A stretch of 64,000 nucleotides of DNA, taken from Patella vulgata (lineage: Eukaryota > Mollusca > Gastropoda > Patellidae). Where the stretch lies: NCBI RefSeq assembly GCF_932274485.2, contig NC_065880.2, positions 77,495,730-77,559,729 of the forward strand, in the 5' to 3' direction. Shown piece after piece: positions 55,235-64,000 of the stretch. A program made the translations under genes and the position numbers. The notes beneath the pieces are model-generated. The model was not told the DNA's origin. It did not search any database and saw only the letters and a list, made by a program, of their open reading frames with translations. The stretch's first letter is position 1; each line of letters starts with the position of its first letter.

Positions 55235-55745
55235 TGTTTCTATCAGGCGTGGTTTTCCCTTATCAGTAATATCGAACAGAGGGCCTGACACGAGACAACG
55301 TATAGTCGTCGTTCGCCTGGTGTTAAGAGCGATGGCTCACTAATCAAAAATTAAATGAAATGGGGTTTAATGTCAAAATAAACATAACAGTTCTATGGAT
55401 AACAATTACTGTATTTCTATTAAAGCTACGTTTCAACAATGATTCTCTTGTCGTTATCAAGCACAATACTGTACAGACAGAAGGTACGAAATATATATAT
55501 ACTATGTACAATGTCCTACTGTTCTGCACCACTGACAACGGAAACTACTAATCGAAAGGTCTCGGGTTCGATTTCGGTGTTGACGAAAAGATTGCTTGGG
55601 ATTTTCCATCCTGATTCCCCTTGTCAATTTTGCAGGACAAAAGAAAAACGTCCAGTTATCGACCGACAACTAGAGGTGCTGTGTTGGAATTGGAAAAATA
55701 ATAGACTATAGCGCCGCTGTGCGGGCAAAATTACCCTCCCCCCAC
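55235..55745. repeat. Mosaic of SINE-A fragments
   Basis: 55250-55310 (plus, body), 55350-55376 (minus, 3' end GAAATGGGGTTTAATGTC) and 55500-55745 (minus then plus pieces, including GGGTTCGATTTCGGTGTTG as a B box). Order and orientation are scrambled. Confidence 0.6.
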
Positions 55746-56007
55746 ACGCACACCCACATCCAGTACACTGTATGACCGTTCAGTTTTTGAGCCTTTGACG
55801 TTGAAGACGTGACTCGGTTTTTCAAATCTTTAGAAATGCGTTTTTAGAATTGTATGTCCCTTCCACAGGCGAAGTGGCGCACAATAGAAAATAAAAGTAA
55901 TGTATGATTTATTTGTGTTCAAATCCAGTCAGCCACATCTGAGTAGTATGGAGTAGTCCATACAATACCATCATGTTATAATTTATACTGCTCTTACCAG
56001 ACTTAAA

Positions 56008-56830
56008 GAGATAGAGAGAGAAATGGGGTTTAACGTCCAGTCGACACAAACTAGGTCATTTCGGGACTAACATATGGTTCAATTTTATTTCCATAATTCC
56101 CTTGCGCCTAGTGGTCTTTAGCAGTGGGAGGAAACCGGAGGACCCGGAGAAAACCCACGAGGTTGGAAAGGCGACCAGTGGCGGCGCCAGCCGTCGGTGA
56201 TTAGAGGGGCAAAGCTGGGGCAAAGTCCAAGGTTAAGGGGGCAAAGGCACGAGCTTCAACTAGGGGTAGGGGGCCTCCCCCAGAAAAAATTAAAAAACAG
56301 GTTGCCGGAAATGCAGCGTGGCAGTATTTCAGGCACTGATCGATGAGGTAAAGTGTCAAACGAACGGACTTGAGAATCACGACGAAGCCCACTCACGAGC
56401 GTCAAAATAGGGAGTCCTCCCCCAGAAAATTTTGAAAAATAGACTGCCGAAAATGCTGTCTTAAAGTATTCTGTCAGGCACCGATCGTCGAGATAAATAG
56501 ATCTGCCCAGATACCGTTCGTCGCCTGATCACTGGTTTATCCGACTAGAGATTAATGTCAAACGAACGGACTTGCGAACCTCAACGAATTCCCCTTGTGA
56601 GCGCCAAAGTAGCGAGTCCATTGGGGACCCCGCCAAGAAAATTTTGAAAAATAGACTGTCGGAAATGCTCTACAACATGCAAGTTTATGACTGAGTGGGG
56701 AAGTGGGATTTATTCACCGTAGAAGGTATTGATTACCGAAACGTATCACAAATACTTTTTTTATTTTCTAAAATTATTGGGGGGGGGGCAAACAGAGGGC
56801 AGACCAGATTAATGGGGGGGGGGAATGCAT
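56008..56830. repeat. SINE-B (minus) joined to a G-rich element
   Basis: 56008-56176 is a SINE-B cut off after GAGGTTGGAAAGGCGACC. The junction sequence CAGTGGCGGCGCCAG resembles the left end of a CAG-ended DNA element. The element (56177-56820) has three internal copies of a CCCCCAGAAAA...GAAAAATAGACTG block and ends in two runs of nine or ten G. The right end was not identified. Confidence 0.6.
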
Positions 56831-57150
56831 TATAATGAAAAATGAAAATATTGACAATTTCAGTGAACTTAATCTTTTCTGTGCGAAGTTATCGGGCTTT
56901 GAAGAGTTCACAATATAGTCTCAATTCTCAAGTACCACTGTTACGATAATAAACAAAGTCTCGAGTATCCACTTTGAAATTAAATCACTAAATGTCGATC
57001 GTATTAAATCCATTGAAAATCGTGACCATCCGAGTTGATTATGGGCTTGTCACGTGAAAAAATGTCTAATTAATAATTTATATAACATTTAAGGCCCATA
57101 GAAAAAACCTGCACTAGGCAGAATGAACTTTTACATAATGCATCTTTAAA
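56830..57150. mobile_element. TIR-C element copy
   Basis: Only the right end is clear (TACATAATGCATCTTTAAA); the internal part keeps TAATTAATAATTTATATAAC. Diverged. Confidence 0.6.
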
Positions 57151-57374
57151 TTAGATTGCACAGAATAATTCGATTTACTTAATGAACTATTATAACCTTT
57201 GATTCCCACTCATTGATTAAAGCAAATAACAAGCGGCCCAGACACCTTAACCGGCCATAGGTTACGAGTATTTTTGCATTGAAGATTTCACAAAGTACTC
57301 ATGTTCTGTCTCCTTTGGGGCGATGTGACTTTATTTGCACAACGTTAGACAACCTTCATCAACAATTACATCAT

Positions 57375-57381
57375 CATATTA

Positions 57382-57410
<29 letters not shown>
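57375..57410. repeat. (ATC)n microsatellite
   Basis: About eight to ten CAT units, with a few more in the preceding 15 bp. Confidence 0.9.
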
Positions 57411-57413
<3 letters not shown>

Positions 57414-57577
57414 TTTGTATTGCTATCTGATTAAAGAACACTTATATTCACATTAGTCTACTTGTCAAAGCATTATGTGATGCAGTATCCCTAACGGCAG
57501 CTAGTTTACTTCAAATGGTGACACAATTACAATGTACTCATACCATTTGCTAACCACACAATGACTGAGTTTACGAG

Positions 57578-57665
57578 ACTTTTTTTTTTATAAGCAATAT
57601 TTTTATTCAGGATATCTGAATGGGATTGGGGAACAGACTTAGCCTAAGTAAAATCACACTACTTC
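57578..57665 (-). mobile_element. LINE 3' end fragment
   Basis: On the minus strand it ends TGTTCCCCAATCCCATTCAG, CTGAATAAAAATATTGCTTA and poly-A. This matches the 3' UTR of the LINE at 46860-47687, so it is an independent, very short insertion of the same family. Confidence 0.8.
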
Positions 57666-57713
57666 CCCTTTTCGACGACAATTTATTCTGGGATATACAT
57701 GTATAAAGAAATG

Positions 57714-58140
57714 CAAAGGGGTTTAACGTCCTACTTTTCTGTATCGACCAGGATTATGACGACGGGCGTATGACATACAGTGTGTTATGGAGGAAATTTT
57801 GCCCGGACAGCTATCTACTTTAACGGGGTCAGTGTGTAAGACGTTGACTCGCTAGCCTGGAGGTCGCGTGGTAGATCCCTGCGTTGGCCGAGAAAGTTCA
57901 TCAGGATTGTCCGGTGTGGTTTCCATTGTCACTGGTGCAGGACGGAGGGACCGTTACACATTGGCGTATACGTAAAAGAATTCTTGCCAGTTCGAATTCG
58001 ATATTAAAGTAGGATGTAGTGCCGCTGTCCTGACATAATTTCCCCCGTAGCATACTGTATGGCGTATGCCCGTCTTCATTAACCCAGTCGGTGCTGAACA
58101 GTATCCGGGTTAAACTCCATTTCTTTTCAATTCATTTCAG
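57714..58140. mobile_element. Inverted SINE-A pair with outward tails
   Basis: 57714-57828 is a minus-strand 3' piece and 57830-58140 a plus-strand copy with head (GGGGTCAGTGTGTAAGACG) and tail (GGTTAAACTCCATTTCTTTT). Confidence 0.75.
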
Positions 58141-58149
58141 TATTACATT

Positions 58150-58437
58150 GTTTATCTTTAAGTAGGGGGGGGGGGGGTAGCTCGCGCGTGGTGTATCATA
58201 AGGTCTGTCATTGAGTCAACTGGCGGGGTTTCGATTCCCCGGTTATACTTGACAAGGAGTAGGGTCGCCTGTCCAACCTCGTGGGGTTTCCCCGGGTCCT
58301 CCGGTTTCCTCTCACTGCTAAAGACCCCTACGCGCAAGCGAATTATTGAAATAAAACTGAACCATTTGTTAGCCCCTCAATGACCTAGTTTGTGTCGAGT
58401 GGACGTTAAACCACATTCTCTATCTATCTATCTTTAA
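58150..58437 (+). mobile_element. SINE-B with target duplication
   Basis: Starts with a run of 13 G, then AGCTCGCGCGTGGTGTATCA and GGTTTCGATTCCCC, ending GTTAAACCACATTCTC and TCTA repeats. TATCTTTAAGTA occurs on both sides (about 58153 and 58429). It lies at the left end of the duplicated segment. Confidence 0.85.
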
Positions 58438-59215
58438 GTATTGAATTATTGTAGATATCATCTTTTTTATTTGGCCAATATATAATAAACAGGCCCATAG
58501 GCCATAGGTCTAAATCTCAACCCAAATCGAGATATTTTTTTATCATTATTAACATCAAATATTAAATATACTGTGTTTTTTATTATTTATTATTGAAAGA
58601 ATAGATCACCGTTATTCGTGAATCCCAAAAAATTAAAACACCCGAAGATGGCCATTAAAATCAATAAGTGGTAGTGTATAATGCATATACCTGTACCTTA
58701 ATTACACGTATTTGTACATACTGATTAATGAAAGAACCTGTTTTATTTTACAGATATTACTGATACAGTGATTTATACACGAAGCCATAAAATTAAAACA
58801 CCCGAAGATGGTAATTAAAATCAATAATGGGTTAGTTTATAATGTAATCACAGATCTATAATAGTGCAGTTCTGTGATGTAATATGATGCGCACAGGGAA
58901 GCCTTACTAAATATACATGCGCAACGTGGTGTAATAATGTAATGATACGTATTATAACAGCACGCAATGTTATCAACGAATCTTCCGTTTGTATCGATTT
59001 AAGTCCATATACATAGTACTTCGTTCTTTCTAACTATATCTGGAATGTGCTTGAAAACGACAAAAGAATCATTGTTGAAACGGACACTGCTACTCATAAT
59101 GCACGTCTGAGCTTTTATCTAAGGAAATGACCTTTTAATCGCTTACCCGTCTCTAGCCTATGCGAGACGAACCTCTTGTTAATCAACACCGGTTGGCTAG
59201 CAAGTGTCTTACTCA
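58431..59215. repeat. Segmental duplication, copy 1
   Basis: TCTTTAAGTATTGAATTATT to CAAGTGTCTTACTCAGTGAA. Matches 60617-61580 at an offset of 2186 bp at the left end, with few differences. It carries an inner repeated phrase (AAATTAAAACACCCGAAGAT, twice about 160 bp apart). No genes. Confidence 0.9.
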
Positions 59216-60300
59216 GTGAATCAGTTCTGTAGTTTGATTACTATTTTTATATTATTCCGACGGCCAAACTGCCACTTTGGGTTGGAACACCTGCAAGGAC
59301 GATTTACCAACACGGAAGTCCAAAATTATTCGCAATAAAAATGTTTAATATAACGCCCCTTTAAATCGCACTCCGGGCGATTATCATGCAAGCCAACATT
59401 TTAATTTCATGTTGACTAATCGCGAATTGTCGCATTTAGACTTTATTCACATGCCAAGACCATAATCAACACTCAAGACCATCGGATGGCTTAGATAGTA
59501 AATGGGTTAGACTTTATCACCCAATAATACATTCTACAGTAGATGTCGCTTGTGTGATAAATTTCATAATCTACTGCGATATCTCCTGTCGCTTTACATG
59601 AATTTGATTGGTCAATCAAAAAGGAACTACTTTTTTTTATTTTCAAAGAACAGTTCATTTCTATTAAAGGTAACTTTTTTTTCATTAAAAAAGGAACTTT
59701 TTTTATTTAGTTGACCTTGATGGAAACACTGGGTCAATATAAAGGACTCTGAATGGTTGAATTGCTGTCAAAAAATGATGTATCAATACGCCGTAACGTA
59801 ATCAGGTTCAATAAAAGTGAAATCTATAGCAAAGAATTATATTTATTTATTTGTGCAAGTAAGAAGCGATTGTGAGATAAATAAAATCTTTTACGAGTCT
59901 TTTTTGATATCAAAAAAATATCAACACTCGTCGATAAAGTAAAAGAAAATTATTGAAATAAAATTGAATCAAGTGTTGGTCCCCAAGAGACCTAGTTTGT
60001 GTCGAGTGGACTTAAACCCCATTTCTATATCTCGCGCGCGCGTGCTCTGAGGCCATTTTCCGTCTCCGTAGCAGTGCAGTAAGGACGCCACCCTGGTCTG
60101 ACGGGTGGGGTGGGGTGGGGGTTAGGAAAATATTTTCCTAAGTTACACATCCCCATTGGATTTGCATCCATTTTATTTTTTTTGTGCAGTATCACCATAA
60201 GCAAATTAAAATAGCAAACTATATTACATATATGCATTTAAGCTGTCGTTAATCTGCATTTAAGGTGCTGTTACAAGTTTGTGTAACTTTACCATTTCCC
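59216..60300 (+). other. Spacer between the duplicated segments
   Basis: No gene was recognised. 59940-60035 is a SINE-B 3' fragment (GACCTAGTTTGTGTCGAGTG, ACTTAAACCCCATTTC) running into a GCGCGC tract. The rest is AT-rich. Confidence 0.6.
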
Positions 60301-60304
60301 TTGT

Positions 60305-60560
60305 CGTGGGGGGGGGGGGGGATGGTTAGCTCGCGCGTGGTATATCATAAGGTCTGTCATTGAGTCAGCTGTAGTGGTATCGATTCCCCGGTTGTACGTG
60401 ACATGGAGTGGGGTCGCATGTCCAACCTCGTGGGTTTTTTTTCCGGTCCTCCAGTTTCCTCCCACTGCTAAAGACCCCTACTCACAAGCGAATTATTGAA
60501 ATAAAATTGCATATGTTAGCCCCCGAAATTACCAAGTTTGTGTCGAGTGGACGTTAAACA

Positions 60561-60616
<56 letters not shown>
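60305..60616 (+). mobile_element. SINE-B at the start of duplication copy 2
   Basis: Shares AGCTCGCGCGTGGTATATCA with the copy at 58150, then runs to GTTAAACACCATC, a CT run of about 40 bp and TCTA repeats. The sequence to its left is unrelated to that left of copy 1, so the duplication breakpoint lies in or beside this SINE. Confidence 0.85.
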
Positions 60617-60618
<2 letters not shown>

Positions 60619-61580
60619 TTAAGTATTGAATTATTGTAGATGTCATCTTTTTTATTTGGCCAATATATTATAAACAGGCCCATAGGCCATAGGTCTAAAT
60701 CTCAACCCAAATCGAGATATTTTTTTATCATTATTAACACCAAATATAAAATATACTGTGTTTTTTATTATTTATTATTGAAAGAATAGATCACCGTTAT
60801 ACGTGAATCCAAAAAAATTAAAACACCCGAAGATGGCCATTAAAATCAATAAGTGGTAGTGTATAATGCATATACCTGTACCTTAATTACACGTATTTGT
60901 ACATACTGATTAATGAAAGAACCTGTTTTATTTTACAGATATTACTGATACAGTGATTTATACACGAAGCCACAAAATTAAAACACCCGAAGATGGTAAT
61001 TAAAATCAATAATGAGTTAGTTTATAATGTAATCACAGATCTATAATAGTGCAATTCTATGATGTAATATAATGCGCACAGGGAAGCCTTACTAAATATA
61101 CATGTGCAACGTGGTGTAATAATGTAATGATACGTATTATAACAGCACCCGGGGGGGGGGGGGTGACCGAAGAGTTAGCACGTGCGCGCTGTATCATAAG
61201 GCCTGTCATTGAGTCAACTGGCCTGGTTTTGAATCCCCGGTTGTACGTGACAAGGAGTAGGGTCGCATATGTCAGTCCCGAAATGACCTAGTTTGTGTCG
61301 AGTGGACGTTATACCCCATCTCTCTCTCTCTCTATCCTCTCTCTCTCTCTCTCTCTCTAACTGCACCTAATGTCATCAATGAATCTTCCGTTTGTATCGA
61401 TTTAAGTCCATGGGCTTGAAAACGGACAAGAAGAATCATTGTTGAAACGGACACTGCTACTCTTAATGCACTTCTAAACCATTATCTAAGGAAATGACCT
61501 TGTAATCGCTTTCCCGTCTCTAGCCTATGCGAGACTAGCCTCTTGTCAGTCAACAACGGTTAGCTATTAAGTGTCTTACT
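60617..61580. repeat. Segmental duplication, copy 2, with extra SINE-B
   Basis: Same order as 58431-59215, but interrupted at 61148-61365 by a further SINE-B (run of 12 G, GTGCGCGCTGTATCATAAGG, (CT)n tail) and lacking about 40 bp around 61410. The SINE is absent from copy 1, so it inserted after the duplication. Confidence 0.9.
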
Positions 61581-61789
61581 CAGTGAACCACCGTGGTCCC
61601 CTGCGGTCCTTACAATCACCAAAAAGAACCGACAAGAGCGCTCCGTGGCGCTTAACGTATGGCAAAGGGTGACCGGCCAGGAAAGGTATATTATAGCTAT
61701 GCATATTTTACACATCATATCCAAAATTTAAATGATTTTTATAAAACTTTGACAAAATTATGGATAATTTAGATATTGCCTAAACGGTC

Positions 61790-62079
61790 CTAATATATAC
61801 TGCTCACAGAGACCCATCTACTTCATACTTTGAGAATAGATCTTTGCCCTAATTGGTGGCCGCCATATCCAAAAATAATAATACTGTTTTGTAAAGCGGT
61901 TATTACCCGTTTCATATCTATCATACACACAAAGATTAAATAAACTTTTTAAATTCCATTAAATGGAAGCAGAAGAAAAACTTAACAAAATTCTCGAAGT
62001 ATACTTAGTGTTTTCGACTAAAATCCTCGATTTAAGGCTTAAAATGTCGTTTAAATACTTAGTGTCTGTTCTCAAGCTG
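61790..62079 (-). repeat. Repeat F, copy 2 (reverse)
   Basis: ACAGAGACCCATCTACTTCA to ACTTAGTGTCTGTTCTCAAG, the reverse of 51177-51462. Diverged, with several small gaps. Confidence 0.75.
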
Positions 62080-62461
62080 AGCTAACTGTAGACAGACAGC
62101 CTTGGTATAGTATGGTCCTGCCATTTTTTGGAGGATATTGACAAAGAAACGCCCTGTCGGCGATAGATTGTCACAACAGCAACTTATTGTAATAGGCAAC
62201 CAAATCGACATGTTTTTCTGGGGTGTTCTCATCCAGCTCAAAATATTGATTAAGGGTTTAGGGCTGGGGGATTATGGTCTGTAGCTGAAATGTGTTCACC
62301 TAATTAGATATGGATTAACCGTTTAATAAGTGTCATGTGAACTATGTTTAATAAGTGTCATGTGAACTGTGTTTAATGAGTGATTTTTTACAAAGTAATG
62401 AATCAATTTGGTTCAATTAAAACCTATTTAAGGGAGTGACATCTTCAGTTGATATGTCAAA

Positions 62462-62647
62462 ATGGCAAATGTAAATGTTCAGGTGCGGTTCTTACCAACA
62501 TCTAATGGTGGTCGTATATTAATGCATGCTGGTTTCGAATACACCGAAAAGAACGGCTACAAAGATACCATCTACTGGCAACACACACAAGGTTGTCCAG
62601 CAACTTTAAATACCAAGAATGACATGTTTTACTATAATAAATGTTGA
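62462..62647 (+). pseudogene. FLYWCH-type zinc finger remnant (61 codons)
   Basis: Encodes a short protein with FLPTSNGGRILMHAGFEY, YKDTIYWQ and GCPATLNTKND, in the order F..L..GF.Y....YW...C..L of the FLYWCH finger. The usual first zinc cysteine after YW is replaced by QHTQ, and the frame stops before the final H-x-H. An in-frame TGA lies upstream of the ATG, and AATAAA overlaps the stop region at about 62646. FLYWCH domains often sit at the N-terminus of Mutator-like transposase-derived proteins, which fits the fragment at 63390-63715. Probably a decayed element or a decayed gene of that type. Confidence 0.6.
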
Positions 62648-63182
62648 ATAAAACATTATCAAGTGATTTTGTTTTACTATTAGGTTTAACCTAATGAAAT
62701 AAACAGTGCCCAATGTGAAACAGACTACAGCTAATCCTTCTTTAGAAATTCCAATTAACACCTTAGTCACGCTAACATGATTATTTAAGTTTTGAGCTGG
62801 GTGAGAATGAACCGTTTTTCTACCCATACCATACAAGTGTAACCATTTTGGGATAAACTTTAGGTCAATTTCCTTTTTCAAGCTATCAATTTTATTGCAG
62901 CGTCATCGCCAATGTGTGGTCCAACTGTCCATTCTTTAAGTACTTTTACGCGAACTTGACGACACTAGCGGGTACACACTTTGTAAATTTAGAACATATG
63001 TAAAGGTATAGGTTACCAATAGTAACGCATAGATGAGAAAATGTACTCTGTATATAATGCATTTCACTTCCTTTTCACATGTAAATATTTCACAAAAGAA
63101 TGATCTTTATTCACTTCGTATCAAGCAAAACACTTTAAAAATTTGCTGATCTAAAGCGCACGGATTAGATCCCGTTTACACT
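62648..63182. other. Spacer in the FLYWCH/MULE remnant
   Basis: No recognisable domain on the plus strand. A 91-codon minus-strand frame (62606-62881) overlaps the FLYWCH remnant and has no family I know. Confidence 0.4.
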
Positions 63183-63389
63183 GGAAATGAAATGAAATGG
63201 GGTTTAACGTCCTACTGTTTTGCTCCGAACTGGGATAATGAAGACGGGCATACGCCATACAGTGTGCTATTAGGGAAATTTTGCCCGAACAGCGGCACTA
63301 CGGCCTACCCTTATATCGAATATCAACTGTCAAGGGATCTTTTACGTGCACGCCAATGTGTACACGGGACCTCGGTTTTTCGTCCCTTA
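63183..63389 (-). mobile_element. SINE-A, 5'-truncated
   Basis: (AAATG)n, GGGGTTTAACGTCCTACTG to CCTCGGTTTTTCGTCCC. It lies directly beside the transposase remnant and probably inserted into it. Confidence 0.88.
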
Positions 63390-63715
63390 AGGGAGGTATG
63401 TTCCCTTTCCGACAGGCTATTGGGGAAGTGTCCAGAAACATGGTTTGATAGTTTGCAGAAACTACCTGTTTTGTTAATGGAGCTGCCACTCTAGCCCTAA
63501 TTAAACCTGGTAATGTTGAAGACTTTTGGTTCCATACCTTAAAAGATGCCAATATGGATATTCCCGGCATTCGTGAATTTGCAGATTATACAACAGAGCA
63601 GTTGGTTGAAGGAGTTGTAGGGTTTTTACGCCCGCTTCCACCTTGGGTGATATCGCAGATAAGATTGATATGAGACTATGGAACCATTTTTATATGGTGG
63701 TAAGACCAAAGATGA
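63390..63715 (+). pseudogene. Mutator-like (MULE) transposase C-terminal remnant
   Basis: Three pieces in different frames: RQAI followed by SVQKHGLIVCRNY; ATLALIKPGNVEDFWF then DIPGIREFADYTTEQLVEG; and KIDMRLWNHFYMVV. This order (QAIxRxVQxxGL, PxxVEExWxxL, FxDYxxxQWVE, WNHF) resembles the end of MULE-type transposases and of FLYWCH-containing proteins derived from them. At least two frame changes make it non-functional. The piece is cut off at the right by SINE-B sequence. Assignment is from remembered motif order, so moderate confidence. Confidence 0.5.
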
Positions 63716-63818
63716 GAGAGAGAGAGAGAGGGGGGGGGGGTACTGTCCACTAACATATGGTTCAATTTTATTTCAATAATTCGCTTGTACGTTGGGGTCT
63801 TTAGCAGAGGGAGACCAA

Positions 63819-63859
<41 letters not shown>

Positions 63860-64000
63860 GGTTAACGTCCATTTGACACAAACTACGTCATTTCGGTACT
63901 AACACATAGTCCAATGTTATTTCAATAATTCGCTTGCGCGTAGGGGGTTTAGAAGTGGGAGGAAACCGGAGGATCCGGAGAAACCCACGAGGTTGGACAG
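63716..64000 (-). mobile_element. Two SINE-B copies at the right edge
   Basis: 63716-63812 (GA run, G run, CACTAACATATGGTTCAATT, ending GTCTTTAGCAGAGGGA) and 63812-64000 (GA run of about 40, ATGGGGTTAACGTCCATTTG to GAGGTTGGACAG). GACCAAAG(A)AGAGAG flanks the first on both sides (63704 and 63812) as a likely target duplication. The second continues beyond the window. Confidence 0.85.

Noticed and set aside
1-64000. LTR retroelements, endogenous viruses, Polintons, CRISPR arrays or bacterial operons
   Set aside because: I looked for long direct terminal repeats, gag/pol/integrase or capsid-like frames and regularly spaced short repeats, and saw none that would support such a call.

Overview
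The window is AT-rich, intron-dense and packed with repeats. It looks like invertebrate nuclear DNA, most likely a mollusc or another lophotrochozoan. I infer this from the gene structure, from two abundant tRNA-derived SINE families, and from FLYWCH/Mutator-like fragments of a kind common in molluscs. I see no bacterial genes, CRISPR arrays, true tRNA or rRNA genes, or LTR or virus-derived elements.

The only confident host protein-coding gene is the 5' part of an ABCA-family ABC transporter on the minus strand (1013 to 29186). I placed 20 coding exons using splice sites and reading phase. Every phase matches, giving 1112 complete codons. They encode the start methionine, a short basic cytoplasmic segment, the first membrane helix, and about 1070 residues of the first extracellular domain, carrying 16 N-glycosylation sequons. 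The second helix, the nucleotide-binding domains and the C-terminal half must lie beyond the left edge. The extracellular domain is already much longer than in human ABCA1 or ABCA4 (about 600 residues), so it resembles the ABCA12/13 type in size.

The introns are shaped by repeats. A 115-bp tandem array at 11846-12625 carries a consensus 5' splice site in every unit, and the real exon 8 donor lies in its last unit. The pyrimidine tail of a SINE forms the tract before exon 17. A perfect 148-bp tandem duplication copies the end of exon 5 with its donor.

Right of about 29.3 kb I recognise no host gene. The region holds SINE-A (ATTTC-repeat tail), SINE-B (TC-repeat tail), several families of short inverted-repeat DNA elements, LINE 3' ends, hairpin elements and a 1.1-kb segmental duplication. 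A degraded FLYWCH/Mutator-like transposon remnant lies at 62.4-63.7 kb. The two SINE families share a near-identical 3' end, which suggests a common LINE partner.

The most unusual pattern is a set of very short insertions (18 to 64 bp) made only of the SINE 3' end. Each is flanked by a 12-16 bp target-site duplication, and two pairs share the same truncation point. A second is a 390-bp foldback element built around six copies of the palindrome ATTCGGCCGAAT. Repeat family names used here (SINE-A/B, TIR-C/D/H, repeats E/F/G) are local labels, not database names.
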